The translations under genes were made by a program, and so were the position numbers. Below the pieces are notes generated by a model. That model saw only the letters and a program-made list of their open reading frames with translations, did no database searches and was not told where the DNA came from. Positions 15,637 through 24,973 of a stretch of DNA of 44,249 bases are shown here, in pieces; position 1 is the first letter of the stretch; every line of letters begins with the position of its first letter. Source of the DNA: Desulfonatronovibrio sp. (lineage in GTDB: Bacteria > Desulfobacterota > Desulfovibrionia > Desulfovibrionales > Desulfonatronovibrionaceae); assembly GCA_003566455.1 (NCBI GenBank), contig PXDF01000077.1, forward strand, positions 1-44,249. Reading direction: 5' to 3'.

Positions 15637-16932
15637 CTATGAAAGCCCCAGATTCTTATTCACCAGGGTCTTGAAGACAAAACCTCGCTCCTGGTAATTT
15701 TCAAAAAGGTCAAAGCTTGATGTCCCTGGAGAAAGAAGCAGTGTATCGCCTGGAGCTGATTCTGAAACAGCCTTTTTTACTGCCTGTTCCAGATTCTTAA
15801 AATATTCCATGGGAGTTTCATCTTCCCAGGCTTTTTCAAACATGTTCCGGCCGTCTCCAAAGAGATAGACCTTTACCACCTTGTCCCTGATCAGAGGGGA
15901 AAGCTCAGTAAAGTCTCCTCCCTTGTATACTCCGCCGGCAAAAAGTCTTATGGGGGCCTCAAAGGCTCTCAGGGCCGCTGACATTGCCGATACAGTAGTA
16001 GCCTTGGAATCATTGACAAAGGTTTTCCCCTCATATTTCAGAAAAATTTCCTGTCTGTGAGCAGGGGGGATGAAATCATTCAGAGACGATGAAAATATGT
16101 CCTCGGTCATTCCGAAGTATTTGCAGGCCAGGAAGGCTGCTTCAATATTGGCCTGATTGTGTTCCCCGGCCAGAGCTGGACAAAAGAATTTTCTGGATGG
16201 AGTAAAATAAACCCTTCTGCACTTGAGAATATTCAAGCTTTCCATTTCTGCCTTGAGTTCCAGGGCAATAACTGCCAGGTCATTTTCTGTCTGCCTCGCG
16301 AAAAGCATGGTCTTGGCCCTGAAATATTCCCTGCTGTTCTCATGGTGGTCCAGGTGGTTGGCTGAGAAATTCAGAAAGACCCCCACCCTGGGATGAAACC
16401 CGCTACAACACTCAAGCTGAAAACTGCTCACTTCCAGCACAAGGATATCCCTGCTGTCCCGGCCCAGCAAATAATCACTCAGGGGAATCCCAAGATTGCC
16501 CCCGGAGAACACTTTTTTGCCCATTTTTTCAAGAGCGTGGGCAATAAGCATGGTGGTCGTGGTTTTGCCGTTGGTCCCGGTTACAGCTATAATGGGCTCA
16601 TGGGTAAACCAGGATGCCAGTTCAAGTTCGGAAATGATCTTCGCCTTCCCAGAAACCAGATTTTCCAGCCTGCGCGCAGGAATTCCCGGACTGATGACCA
16701 CCATGTCCGCGTCCTGGAAATGTTCTTTTTTATGTTCTCCAGTAATCAGTTCCACATCTGAAAGTTCAAGTCCGGACAGAGACTCCCGGTTAAAACCTTC
16801 ATCTTTTTCCAGAACCCTGACCCTGGCACCAAGGGCGGACGCGAGGGCCGCAGCTGACAGGCCTGACCTGCCTGCACCCACCACAGCCACAATGTGATTT
16901 TTCAGTTGTTCCGGATGAATAAGTTCTTTCAT
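15637..16932 (-). CDS. murD: UDP-N-acetylmuramoylalanine-D-glutamate ligase MurD
   Basis: MurD adds D-glutamate to UDP-MurNAc-L-Ala with ATP. The 431 residues have the N-terminal Rossmann-like loop VGAGRSGLSAAALA, the P-loop GTNGKTTTTM (about 117-126), the NFSANHLDHH stretch, and the C-terminal LLSPGTSSFDLFENYQERG signature that marks MurD among Mur ligases. It begins 18 bases after the mraY stop and is followed by ftsW. Confidence 0.97.
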   Translation of the reverse strand: MKELIHPEQLKNHIVAVVGAGRSGLSAAALASALGARVRVLEKDEGFNRESLSGLELSDVELITGEHKKEHFQDADMVVISPGIPARRLENLVSGKAKIISELELASWFTHEPIIAVTGTNGKTTTTMLIAHALEKMGKKVFSGGNLGIPLSDYLLGRDSRDILVLEVSSFQLECCSGFHPRVGVFLNFSANHLDHHENSREYFRAKTMLFARQTENDLAVIALELKAEMESLNILKCRRVYFTPSRKFFCPALAGEHNQANIEAAFLACKYFGMTEDIFSSSLNDFIPPAHRQEIFLKYEGKTFVNDSKATTVSAMSAALRAFEAPIRLFAGGVYKGGDFTELSPLIRDKVVKVYLFGDGRNMFEKAWEDETPMEYFKNLEQAVKKAVSESAPGDTLLLSPGTSSFDLFENYQERGFVFKTLVNKNLGLS

Positions 16933-16950
16933 TACAAAATCCCGTCCGGC

Positions 16951-18027
16951 TTATCTGAGCTTAAGCGTACTCAGAGCGACAAGGGCGAATAATATGGACA
17001 AAATCCAGAATCTGATGATGATTTTGGATTCAGGCACCCCTTTAAGTTCGAAATGATGGTGAAGGGGGGCCATGCGAAATATTCTTTTGCCCCCGCTCAT
17101 CTTGAAATATCCAACCTGCAGGATCACTGAGAGGGTTTCTATCACGAACAGACCGCCCACAATTATCAGCAGAAGTTCCTGCTTGCACAAAACAGCTATG
17201 AAACCCAGAGTTCCTCCCAGGCTGACGCTTCCTGTATCGCCCATAAAAATCTGGGCCGGGTAGGCGTTGTACCATAAGAACCCGAGACCCGCCCCAACCA
17301 TGGCCCCGCAGAACACCGTTACTTCGCCTATGTTGGGAATATAGGGGACCTGCAGGTAGTTGGCGATGTGATAATGGCCTGACACATAAACAAACACCGA
17401 CAGACAAGACGCGCTCACAATAAAAGGGCCAATGGCCAGCCCATCCAGCCCATCTGTCAGATTCACCCCGTTGGAGGCTCCCACCATGACCAGAACCGCG
17501 AAAGGCACGTAAAACAGAAACAAATCAGGTCTGATGCCTTTGAAAAAGGGAACCAGAAGCTCTGTGCTGTACCCCGGCAGGTTAAGCAGAATAGATACGG
17601 CTCCCAAAGCTATGATACACTGACCCAGAAATTTCCCCATTGGGGTCAGGCCTCTGTTGTGTTTTTTTACCACCTTGAGGTAGTCGTCACAAAAACCCAC
17701 CAGAAAAAAACCGAGAAAAACAAATATGGTCAGCCAGACAAAGAGATTGGTCAGGTCCCCCCATAATAAAACACTGACCAGCATGCTGAAGGCGATGAGT
17801 ATTCCACCCATTGTGGGAGTCCCCTGCTTGGCCTGGTGTTCAGGTCCGTCGTCCTGAATATATTGTCCGCACTTGAAATTCTGCAGCCATCCGATAAGCC
17901 GGGGACCCAGCCACAGGCTGATGACCAGAGCCGTGAGAAGGGCGTAGATGCTTCTGAATGTAATATATCTGAAGACATTGAACGCGCTGATGTCTTCGCT
18001 TAGTGGATACAGCAGATGATAAAGCAT
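16951..18027 (-). CDS. mraY: Phospho-MurNAc-pentapeptide translocase MraY
   Basis: MraY transfers phospho-MurNAc-pentapeptide to undecaprenyl phosphate, forming lipid I. The 358 residues have about ten membrane helices and the catalytic aspartate motif GFCDDYLKV. The [10 protein letters not shown] loop and the [10 protein letters not shown] motif are near the C-terminus. The N-terminus ([21 protein letters not shown]) is typical of proteobacterial MraY. It lies between murF and murD with 66 and 18 bases of spacing. Confidence 0.97.
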   Translation of the reverse strand: MLYHLLYPLSEDISAFNVFRYITFRSIYALLTALVISLWLGPRLIGWLQNFKCGQYIQDDGPEHQAKQGTPTMGGILIAFSMLVSVLLWGDLTNLFVWLTIFVFLGFFLVGFCDDYLKVVKKHNRGLTPMGKFLGQCIIALGAVSILLNLPGYSTELLVPFFKGIRPDLFLFYVPFAVLVMVGASNGVNLTDGLDGLAIGPFIVSASCLSVFVYVSGHYHIANYLQVPYIPNIGEVTVFCGAMVGAGLGFLWYNAYPAQIFMGDTGSVSLGGTLGFIAVLCKQELLLIIVGGLFVIETLSVILQVGYFKMSGGKRIFRMAPLHHHFELKGVPESKIIIRFWILSILFALVALSTLKLR

Positions 18028-18093
18028 TCTGTCCCTTTAAAGTTTATGCAGGGCTGATTTACAAACCGCTCCCGGCATATTCATAATTCAGGA

Positions 18094-19482
18094 TTATTCA
18101 TTATTCAGCTGGGTTTTATGTGAAACCCATTCCTTAAAGTAAGTAATAAACTTTTCCATGCCCGTACTTCTGGAACCTTTGAAGAGCACAACACCACCCG
18201 AACAGTTAACCCGGTTCAAAAGGGATTTGAAATGGTCGCGGTTATTTGTTTCATAAAAATTTCTTCTTTCTCCATTATCCAGACCAGACCTGACATTCTC
18301 GGCGTTTTTACCGTGAAAAAAAACTCCCTGGCAGTCTGTCCCGGAAATTACCTTGCCCAGATCCTGGTGGGCTTTGGTTTCTGAGGGACCCAGCTCTGCC
18401 ATGTCTCCCACAACCAGAAACAGAGGTCTTTCTCCGGCTATGTCGCGGGCCGCGTTAATGGCTCTGGTCATGGACAGGGGATTGGCGTTGTATGTATCAT
18501 CAATAATGATCCATGGCCCAAGATTCTGCACGGAAAATCTTTGATCAGAAGACTTGAATTTCCCAAGTCCCCTGATGATCTGGCTCGGATCCAGTCCCGA
18601 GTGCCTGGCCACGGCCCAGACCGCGCCGATATTTTCGCAGTATTGTTCACCTCCAGGCATGAACTCAAAAGTGACGCTCCGGCTGCCGTCCGTTACCCGG
18701 TAATGGCCAGATTCCAAGTACTTTAGATTATAATCAGCATGGTTTTCCAGGCATGAAAACCAGACGGGATCTATATCCGGCCTTGAATCAACCTCAAGAG
18801 CAAGAAGAGGATAATCACTGCACACAAACGCCTTTCTGGGTTCCTGCAGATAATCCAGGATTTTTCCCTTGGATCTGGCAACGCCTTCAATGTTGCCCAG
18901 ACCTTCTAGATGACAAGGTCCGATATTAATTATCACTGCCAGATCAGGACGGGCTATCTCCCCCAGTTCTTCCATATCATGGAAAGTGTTTATGCCGAGC
19001 TCCAGGATCCAGAAGTCTTCATCTCCTGAAAATTTCAAAATGGATAATGGCAATCCTATCTGATTATTCCAGTTTTTGTAATTTTTGCCCACTTTATGGC
19101 TAATGCCCAGGACATCTGACATCATTTCCTTAGTGGTGGTTTTTCCGGCTGAACCGGTAACAGCTATGACCCTTTTCCCTTTTTTCCCTCTCCAGTACCC
19201 GCCCAGACTACCAAGGGCCTTAAGGGTGTCCTCAACCAGAAGTACCGGGATTTTGAGTTGGGGCAAGGGCCGGTGGGACACAATAGCCAAGGCGCCATTC
19301 CCGGCGGCCTGCCAGGCAAAATTATGGCCGTCCAGCTTCTGTCCGCAGAGGCAGATGAATAAATCTCCGGGCCTTACAAGCCGGCTGTCGGTCTGAACAT
19401 TATTGACCGTTGTCTTTTCAGATCCGTTGAGATCACCCACGCTTTTCAGGGCAAAAGATATTTCTTCAAGACTCATTTTCAT
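18094..19482 (-). CDS. murF: UDP-MurNAc-tripeptide D-Ala-D-Ala ligase MurF
   Basis: MurF adds the dipeptide D-Ala-D-Ala to complete the UDP-MurNAc-pentapeptide. The 462 residues have the N-terminal substrate domain with DSRLVRPGDLFICL, the P-loop VTGSAGKTTTKEMM (about 107-120), the KNWNNQIGLPLS segment and DDTYNANP. Its ATG overlaps the murE stop by four bases, so the two are coupled. The ddl gene that supplies D-Ala-D-Ala is absent from this cluster and must lie elsewhere. Confidence 0.96.
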   Translation of the reverse strand: MKMSLEEISFALKSVGDLNGSEKTTVNNVQTDSRLVRPGDLFICLCGQKLDGHNFAWQAAGNGALAIVSHRPLPQLKIPVLLVEDTLKALGSLGGYWRGKKGKRVIAVTGSAGKTTTKEMMSDVLGISHKVGKNYKNWNNQIGLPLSILKFSGDEDFWILELGINTFHDMEELGEIARPDLAVIINIGPCHLEGLGNIEGVARSKGKILDYLQEPRKAFVCSDYPLLALEVDSRPDIDPVWFSCLENHADYNLKYLESGHYRVTDGSRSVTFEFMPGGEQYCENIGAVWAVARHSGLDPSQIIRGLGKFKSSDQRFSVQNLGPWIIIDDTYNANPLSMTRAINAARDIAGERPLFLVVGDMAELGPSETKAHQDLGKVISGTDCQGVFFHGKNAENVRSGLDNGERRNFYETNNRDHFKSLLNRVNCSGGVVLFKGSRSTGMEKFITYFKEWVSHKTQLNNE

Positions 19483-20915
19483 TTTGCAATCACTTCTAGG
19501 GCTTTTCTGATTTCCTCAACATCGCTGAACGGACTCCTTATTCCCTTAACCTCCTGGTAAGTTTCATGACCCTTTCCAGCTACTAAAAGAGCATCTCCGG
19601 GTTTCATAAAGCCAATGGCCATATTGATGGCTTTTTTCCGGTCCGGTTCAATGTACAGTTCTTTGCAGCCGTTCAAACCTGGTTTTATGTCCTCGATTAT
19701 GTTCATGGGGTTTTCGTCCCTGGGATTATCCGAGGTCAGAAAAACCACGTCAGCCAGGCCGGCTGCCGCCTTGCCCATAAGGGGCCTTTTTGTTTTGTCC
19801 CTGTTTCCTCCGCACCCGAAGAGGACTATCAGTCTTCGGTAATCCAGGGACTTGAGGGAAAGGCATACATTCTCCAGGGCGTCAGGGGTATGTGCGTAAT
19901 CAACATAGACATCCAGAGCACATTGGTTAATAACCTTTTCCAGGCGGCCCGGGGCCTGGCCCGAGGTTTCCAGGCAGGCGAAATGTTCAGGGCCCAGGCC
20001 CATGGATAACGCGGCCCCCTGTGCGGCCAGCAGATTTGATCCGTTGTGTCTGCCTGAGAGGGGAGATGAGATAGTCCATTTTTGGTTCCTATACTCACAT
20101 TCAATAGTAACACCTGTCCGGTCATTTTTGATCAGTCTTCCCCTGAGCCTTACAGATCCTGACTCTTCCAGTCCAAAACTTATGGCCCTGTGCAAGGATT
20201 TGAGAAGTATCCTTCCATACTCATCATCAGCGTTGATGACTGCCCGGAAAGAACTTTTTCTGTGGCTGCTCAAGAAAAGCTTTGACTTGGCCAGGAAATA
20301 TTTTTCCATATCCTGATGATAATCCAGGTGATCCTGAGACAGATTCGTAAAAACACCTGTGTCGAAATCTATGCCGGCCACTCTGTCCTGGGCCAGGGCG
20401 TGTGAGGATACCTCAATTATCACCATTTCCACACCGTCTTTGTCCATACGGGCAAGCATCTCATGCAGTTTCAAGCAGTCAGGGGTGGTCATGGGTGCCT
20501 CAAACACATTGCCTGCCCAGCGATAATTCACCGTGCCCACGACTCCGGTCCTGAAGCCGTTGTTCTTCAGTATATGCTCAAGCAGATAACTGGTTGTGGT
20601 CTTGCCGTTGGTTCCGGTGATACCAATGATTCCAATCCGTAAACTGTCTGTATGATAGAAAGCCGTGGCCAGATCTCCCAGAGCTAGGGCAGGGCTGTAA
20701 TGCCTGAGAACCTTTTCCCCGGGATATTCAATACTGTTCTCATCACCGGTTATCACCCGGAAAGCCCCTCTTTCCAGAGCTTCAGGGATAAATTCCGCTG
20801 CATTGAACCTTGTTCCCGGCAAAGCCACAAATATATCTCCAGGCTCAACAAGGCCTGAATGAATCTTTACAGGTCTGCCCTGCCTGGCTTCATTTATGAG
20901 ACGCGAAAAATTCAT
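19479..20915 (-). CDS. murE: UDP-MurNAc-dipeptide meso-diaminopimelate ligase MurE
   Basis: MurE adds the third stem-peptide residue. The DNPRDENP motif (DNPR class) identifies meso-diaminopimelate as substrate, as in most Gram-negatives. The ATG at 20915 gives 478 residues and is preceded by AGGAG; it lies ten bases after the ftsI stop. A longer frame to 20981 would overlap ftsI by 56 bases and adds an unmatched N-terminus. The sequence shows SGLVEPGDIFVALPG, the P-loop GITGTNGKTTTSYL, and a C-terminal GKGHETYQ. It overlaps murF by four bases. Confidence 0.96.
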   Translation of the reverse strand: MNFSRLINEARQGRPVKIHSGLVEPGDIFVALPGTRFNAAEFIPEALERGAFRVITGDENSIEYPGEKVLRHYSPALALGDLATAFYHTDSLRIGIIGITGTNGKTTTSYLLEHILKNNGFRTGVVGTVNYRWAGNVFEAPMTTPDCLKLHEMLARMDKDGVEMVIIEVSSHALAQDRVAGIDFDTGVFTNLSQDHLDYHQDMEKYFLAKSKLFLSSHRKSSFRAVINADDEYGRILLKSLHRAISFGLEESGSVRLRGRLIKNDRTGVTIECEYRNQKWTISSPLSGRHNGSNLLAAQGAALSMGLGPEHFACLETSGQAPGRLEKVINQCALDVYVDYAHTPDALENVCLSLKSLDYRRLIVLFGCGGNRDKTKRPLMGKAAAGLADVVFLTSDNPRDENPMNIIEDIKPGLNGCKELYIEPDRKKAINMAIGFMKPGDALLVAGKGHETYQEVKGIRSPFSDVEEIRKALEVIAK

Positions 20916-20925
20916 CTTTCTCCTG

Positions 20926-22890
20926 TTAAGATTCACAGAGGCGCAGTATAACCTGCCCGCCGTTCTTGCTCCAGCTTTCACCAGGCGCGGGAACCTGATC
21001 CCTGACCATTACCCCCCTGCCTTCCAGGACAGGAACAATGCCCGCGCCCAGAAGGTTCTCCACGGCTTCCCTCAGAGATATGCCACGCATGTCAGGGATT
21101 TCATTTCCAGGCGGAGTCATTTCCCTTCTGTGACTTACGCTGAATCTGGCATTTTCAGGAGGCCTTTCTGCCTTGACAAGCTGGCTTTCCGCGGCAGGAA
21201 TCCTTCTCAATCTCAGGCCTGGGCCTGAAGATAGGATTTCAGCTCCTATTTCGGCGAAAACAGGGGCTGCCACAATGCCCCCGTAATGCTGGGGAGAAGG
21301 CTCATCAATGATGGCCATTATCATATACTCAGGATCAAGAGCTGGAATAAAGCCAACAAAGGAGGCCACATATTTGTCTCCATACCCCCCCCTTGGGGAG
21401 GCTTTTTGAGCGGTACCGGTTTTTCCTCCGACTTCCACGCCGGATATCCTGCCCCTGGTTCCTGTGCCGTCCATTTCAACGGAATCCCTGAGCATGGACA
21501 GAACCTGCCTGCTTACTTCGCGGGAAAAAACCCTGGGCCCTGTTTGGGGTTGTTCTCCATCTTTTTTGATCAGGCTAAGCTCAGTGAATTGTCCTTCATT
21601 GGCCAGGGTCAGATAGGCCCTGGCCAGCTGAAGCGGGGTTGAAGCCATGCCCTGGCCAAATGAAATGGTTGCCAGATCCATTCTGCTCCAGACATGGGGG
21701 GGTCTTAATATGCCCTTGCCCTGTCCTGGCAGGGGCAGATCGGTTTCAGCGGAGAATCCCAGCTTGTCAAGGTACTGAAAATATGGCCCTGGACCCAGGT
21801 CAAGCCCGATTTTAGCTGAGCAGATATTGCTGGAATAACGGAGAACTCTGTTAAGGGTCAGCCATCCATATTGTCTGACGTCCTTGATTTCATTTCTGCC
21901 CAGACGCCATCTGCCATTTTCACAAAAATACAGAGAATCGCTTTTGGCAATGCCTTCTTCCAGGGCAGCTGCCATGAGGAAAGGCTTCAGGGTTGATCCG
22001 GGCTCAATGAGGTCCACCGCGGCCCTGTTGCGCCAGATTGAGGAATTGGAACTTTGAAAGCTGTTGGGATTAAAAAAAGGATAAGACGCCCATGCCAGGA
22101 TGTCTCCGCTGGGAACATGAACCACCAGGGACAGGCCATAACTTCCTCCATGCTGCACCACGGCTGAAGCCAGATACCTTTCAGCAACGAATTGAAACCG
22201 GGAATCAATGGTCAGCTGAACATCCTGTCCGTCCACCTTTCTGGTCGGATCCTGGGGCAAAAGGGACATTTTGTGTCCAGAAGCATCCCTTTGCATGACA
22301 ATTACCACTTCAGCACCGGCCAGCTTTTCATCCAAAGATTTCTCAAGCCCTTCCAGGCCCTGGTTGTCAACGCCCACAAAACCCAATACCTGTCCCAACA
22401 TGTGACCCCGTGGATAAACTCTTGAATGCTCATCAATAATGAATACCCCGGGAATGTTTTGTTCAGCCACTCTATGGGCTGCCCGGTCGCTGATTTTTCT
22501 GGTTACCCAGACAAAACTGCTTTTTTGATTCAGCAGGGCCATGATCCGGTTTGGGTCAGCACCCAGTGCAGCGGCAAGCTCAATGGATGCTGAATGGACG
22601 TTGTCCACAAGAAAAGGGTTGACATATACAGACTTGCTTCGAACACTCTGGGCCAGCACCACCCCGTTGCGGTCAAAAATCTCCCCTCTCTTGCCGGTGA
22701 TCTTTTCCCTGCTGTAATACTGGCGGTCTGCCATCCCGGCCAGTTCTTCACCCTTGATGACCTGTACAAACAGGGCTCTGCTCCATAAGCCCATCCAGGC
22801 TATAATGAACAGGCCGAGAATCAGAATAATCTTGATCCTGGTCCTGTCTTTCCTGGTATTGTTTAGAGTTCTTCTGGACATAGGGGTCAT
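20926..22890 (-). CDS. ftsI: Septal transpeptidase FtsI (penicillin-binding protein) with PASTA domain
   Basis: FtsI crosslinks septal peptidoglycan with FtsW. The 654 residues have a short basic N-terminus, one membrane helix (about 19-40), the class B dimerisation domain beginning GKRGEIFDRNG, and the transpeptidase domain. The three catalytic motifs are present: STLK (299-302), SSN (353-355) and KTG (490-492). A C-terminal PASTA domain (about 593-652) begins IPDMRGISLREA; it is common in Gram-positive and deltaproteobacterial PBPs but absent in E. coli FtsI. The ATG shares one base with the ftsL stop. Confidence 0.96.
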   Translation of the reverse strand: MTPMSRRTLNNTRKDRTRIKIILILGLFIIAWMGLWSRALFVQVIKGEELAGMADRQYYSREKITGKRGEIFDRNGVVLAQSVRSKSVYVNPFLVDNVHSASIELAAALGADPNRIMALLNQKSSFVWVTRKISDRAAHRVAEQNIPGVFIIDEHSRVYPRGHMLGQVLGFVGVDNQGLEGLEKSLDEKLAGAEVVIVMQRDASGHKMSLLPQDPTRKVDGQDVQLTIDSRFQFVAERYLASAVVQHGGSYGLSLVVHVPSGDILAWASYPFFNPNSFQSSNSSIWRNRAAVDLIEPGSTLKPFLMAAALEEGIAKSDSLYFCENGRWRLGRNEIKDVRQYGWLTLNRVLRYSSNICSAKIGLDLGPGPYFQYLDKLGFSAETDLPLPGQGKGILRPPHVWSRMDLATISFGQGMASTPLQLARAYLTLANEGQFTELSLIKKDGEQPQTGPRVFSREVSRQVLSMLRDSVEMDGTGTRGRISGVEVGGKTGTAQKASPRGGYGDKYVASFVGFIPALDPEYMIMAIIDEPSPQHYGGIVAAPVFAEIGAEILSSGPGLRLRRIPAAESQLVKAERPPENARFSVSHRREMTPPGNEIPDMRGISLREAVENLLGAGIVPVLEGRGVMVRDQVPAPGESWSKNGGQVILRLCES

Positions 22891-23171
22891 TAATTCCGGA
22901 TTTTTCTGGTCTGGATTTCCGCCGGGCTGAACATGCCCATCTCCTCACCCATCTCCCTGAGTCTGTATGGGGAAAGAAGGTTGTTTTTTTCTATAGTCAG
23001 CTTTGTTCTCAGTTCCTGGTTTTCCCTGTATTCGTTTTGAAGGGTCTGAATGCGATAGGACAGGTCAACCCTCTCAATATTGACCCAGACCTTGGCCAGG
23101 CCGAGGAAAAAGGTCAGGCTCAGGATTACTGCCAGCCAGCCCCAGGTTCTGGATTTGGTTCTGTCGCTCAT
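22890..23171 (-). CDS. ftsL: Cell division protein FtsL
   Basis: This 93-residue bitopic protein has a membrane helix at about residues 11-27 and a periplasmic leucine-zipper-type coiled coil (about 33-75). That is the architecture of FtsL, which with FtsB and FtsQ activates FtsWI. Sequence conservation in the family is low, so the call rests on size, topology and position between rsmH and ftsI. The stop shares a base with the ftsI start. Confidence 0.85.
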   Translation of the reverse strand: MSDRTKSRTWGWLAVILSLTFFLGLAKVWVNIERVDLSYRIQTLQNEYRENQELRTKLTIEKNNLLSPYRLREMGEEMGMFSPAEIQTRKIRN

Positions 23172-23253
23172 AGGTTAAACATCCGCTTTTGACTTCCGGC
23201 TTTTTGAGCGGGCCTGACCACCTGGCATCTGAACCTTGATCTAAGAAATTTCA

Positions 23254-24192
23254 TTAAATTCTTTCCGCTGCTCTTAATCTGGCGCTTCTGCTTCTGGGAT
23301 TATCCCTGATCTCCTGTTCTGATGGAGTTAAGGGTTTTTTAGTTAATATTCTTAATTTTTTTTCATGGCCGCACTCACAAACAGGATAGCCCGGAGGACA
23401 TAAACACCCTGAGGCTTCGCGCCTGAAAAAATGTTTGACGATTCTATCCTCAAGGGAATGAAATGAAATGATAACAATCCGGGCTTCAGGTTTGAGCCGG
23501 CCAACTATATTTTTCAAAAAATCCTCAAGGCTTTCCAGCTCCTTGTTTACGGCAATGCGAAGGGCCTGGAAGGTTCTTGTGGCGGGGTGATTTCTGGCCA
23601 TGGCCCTCCTTCGGGCCGGATAGGCCCTCTCCACTATCCCTGCCAGCTCCAGGGTGGTCCGAATACCATGCTTCTGCTTTGCGTCAAGAATGGCCCTAGC
23701 AATCTTCCCGGCCATGGGCTCCTCTCCGTAATGGCTGATGATTTTTTTCAGCTCATAATAGGAAATCCTTTCCAGAAGCCGGCTGGCAGGAATTAAACCG
23801 GCGGCCCTGCCCATTCTCATATCCAGGGGACCGTCTTTAACAAAGCTGAATCCCTTTTCAGCCGTTTCAAGCTGGAGAGAAGAAACCCCAAGGTCAAGAA
23901 TAACCCCGTCAAGTTCATCCCAGCCAAGCTCGTTCATGTAATAAAAAAAGTTATTGTATGAGTCCTGGAAAAGGAAAGCCCTGTCTGCAAACCCGGCCAG
24001 TCTTTGCCTGGCCAGGTCAATGGCATCCTGATCAAGGTCAGTGCACAGAACAGAGCACTGACCCTGACAGGCTTCCAGGATTTTTAAGCTATGGCCTCCC
24101 AGACCCAGAGTCCCATCGAAATATCTTCCCCCTTTGAGCGGTCTTAAAAAATCAATTGCCTCCCGGGTCATTACAGACTGGTGGATAAACAT
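23254..24192 (-). CDS. rsmH: 16S rRNA C1402 N4-methyltransferase RsmH (MraW)
   Basis: RsmH methylates N4 of C1402 in the decoding centre of 16S rRNA using SAM. The 312 residues have the start HQSVMTREAIDFL, SAM-binding loop DGTLGLGGHS, the LDLGVSSLQLE segment, the RNHPATRTFQALRIAVN signature and a C-terminal SRSARLRAAER. It begins two bases after the mraZ stop, the usual order. A Cys-rich insertion (CLCPPGYPVCECG) near residue 265 is normal for the family. Confidence 0.97.
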   Translation of the reverse strand: MFIHQSVMTREAIDFLRPLKGGRYFDGTLGLGGHSLKILEACQGQCSVLCTDLDQDAIDLARQRLAGFADRAFLFQDSYNNFFYYMNELGWDELDGVILDLGVSSLQLETAEKGFSFVKDGPLDMRMGRAAGLIPASRLLERISYYELKKIISHYGEEPMAGKIARAILDAKQKHGIRTTLELAGIVERAYPARRRAMARNHPATRTFQALRIAVNKELESLEDFLKNIVGRLKPEARIVIISFHSLEDRIVKHFFRREASGCLCPPGYPVCECGHEKKLRILTKKPLTPSEQEIRDNPRSRSARLRAAERI

Positions 24193-24194
24193 CT

Positions 24195-24650
24195 TTAAAA
24201 CCTGAGTTCAAAACCGTTTTCAGCCAGGGAATCCATTATGCCGTCAAGATCCTGCTCCATTTTTCTGCGTTTGGCTTCAAATCTGGCCAGATCCCAGATC
24301 TCAAACTTTCTTCCAACTCCAGCCAGAACAACTTCCTTGTTTATTTCAGCGTAAGAACGCAGGTATGGCGGAACCAGAATTCTGCCCTGCTTATCAAGGG
24401 TTACCCGTGATGCCCCGGATATGAAAAATCTATGGATGTCCCTCATCTTTCTGTTGGTCATGCTCAATCGGTTGAAGCTCTGCTCAATTTCCTCCCATAC
24501 TGGAAAAGGGTAGGCTGCCACACAATCATCGAAATTGGTGATCATAATGTTGCCGTCTGGTGACTTTTCCATTAAGGTATCCCTGAATTCAGGCGGCAGC
24601 ATCAGCCTGCCCTTGGGATCTATGCTTCTTTGACTGTGTCCTCTGAACAT
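24195..24650 (-). CDS. mraZ: Transcriptional regulator MraZ
   Basis: MraZ is a ring-forming AbrB-like DNA-binding protein that represses its own dcw operon. The 151 residues contain the two SpoVT-AbrB-type repeats. The first has FRGHSQRSIDPKGRLMLPPEFR and the second SRVTLDKQGRILVPPYLR, each with the DxKGR/DKQGR core. It is the first gene of the cluster. Its start has no good Shine-Dalgarno sequence; the only candidate, GTGG, is part of the MraZ operator repeats. Confidence 0.96.
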   Translation of the reverse strand: MFRGHSQRSIDPKGRLMLPPEFRDTLMEKSPDGNIMITNFDDCVAAYPFPVWEEIEQSFNRLSMTNRKMRDIHRFFISGASRVTLDKQGRILVPPYLRSYAEINKEVVLAGVGRKFEIWDLARFEAKRRKMEQDLDGIMDSLAENGFELRF

Positions 24651-24660
24651 TATTTTTCAA

Positions 24661-24684
24661 CCACTTTTTACCACTTTTTACCAC
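24661..24684 (-). promoter_or_regulatory. MraZ operator (three GTGG repeats)
   Basis: Read on the minus strand, GTGGTAAAAA occurs twice and is followed by GTGGTTGAAA. This gives three GTGG boxes exactly 10 bases apart (CCAC at 24661, 24671 and 24681 on the plus strand). MraZ operators in other bacteria are similarly spaced TGGGN repeats near the mraZ promoter. The most proximal box lies about 10 bases before the ATG, so bound MraZ could also hinder translation initiation. Confidence 0.75.
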
Positions 24685-24973
24685 CTGATTTCACGTTAGG
24701 CAAGAAAAAGTCAAGGGGAAAAAATATCATCTGGTTAATTTATTTTAAGAAAAGTTGGGCATAATAGGGTAACATCTTTCATTTATTGACTTTTTTTATA
24801 ATAATTTTTTTTAAAAAATATTAAATTGTTTTTTAAAAAAATTGATTTTTTGTATAGTTACGGGCAGCGATATCAAAAATTATTAACTCCATACCGGGGC
24901 TGAGTATCCCCCAGGCCCAGTTTAACAGCCCGTATCAACAATAATTTTCAGCTTGATGTGATCAGGAGAAAAC
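24685..24973. other. AT-rich divergent intergenic region between mraZ and pyk
   Basis: This 289-base region drives mraZ leftward and pyk rightward. On the minus strand TTGACT (24709-24714) could be the mraZ -35 box, though its partner -10 is poor. On the plus strand TATAGT (24853-24858) is a possible -10 box for pyk. The core (about 24780-24850) is very AT-rich. Confidence 0.35.

Noticed and set aside
20916-20981. Longer start of murE at 20981
   Set aside because: It would overlap ftsI and adds residues unlike MurE. The ATG at 20915 has a proper ribosome site.
24661-24690. GTGGTAAAAA triplet looking like a short repeat array (CRISPR-like)
   Set aside because: The 10-bp period, three copies and position before mraZ fit an MraZ operator. 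There are no spacers and no cas genes.
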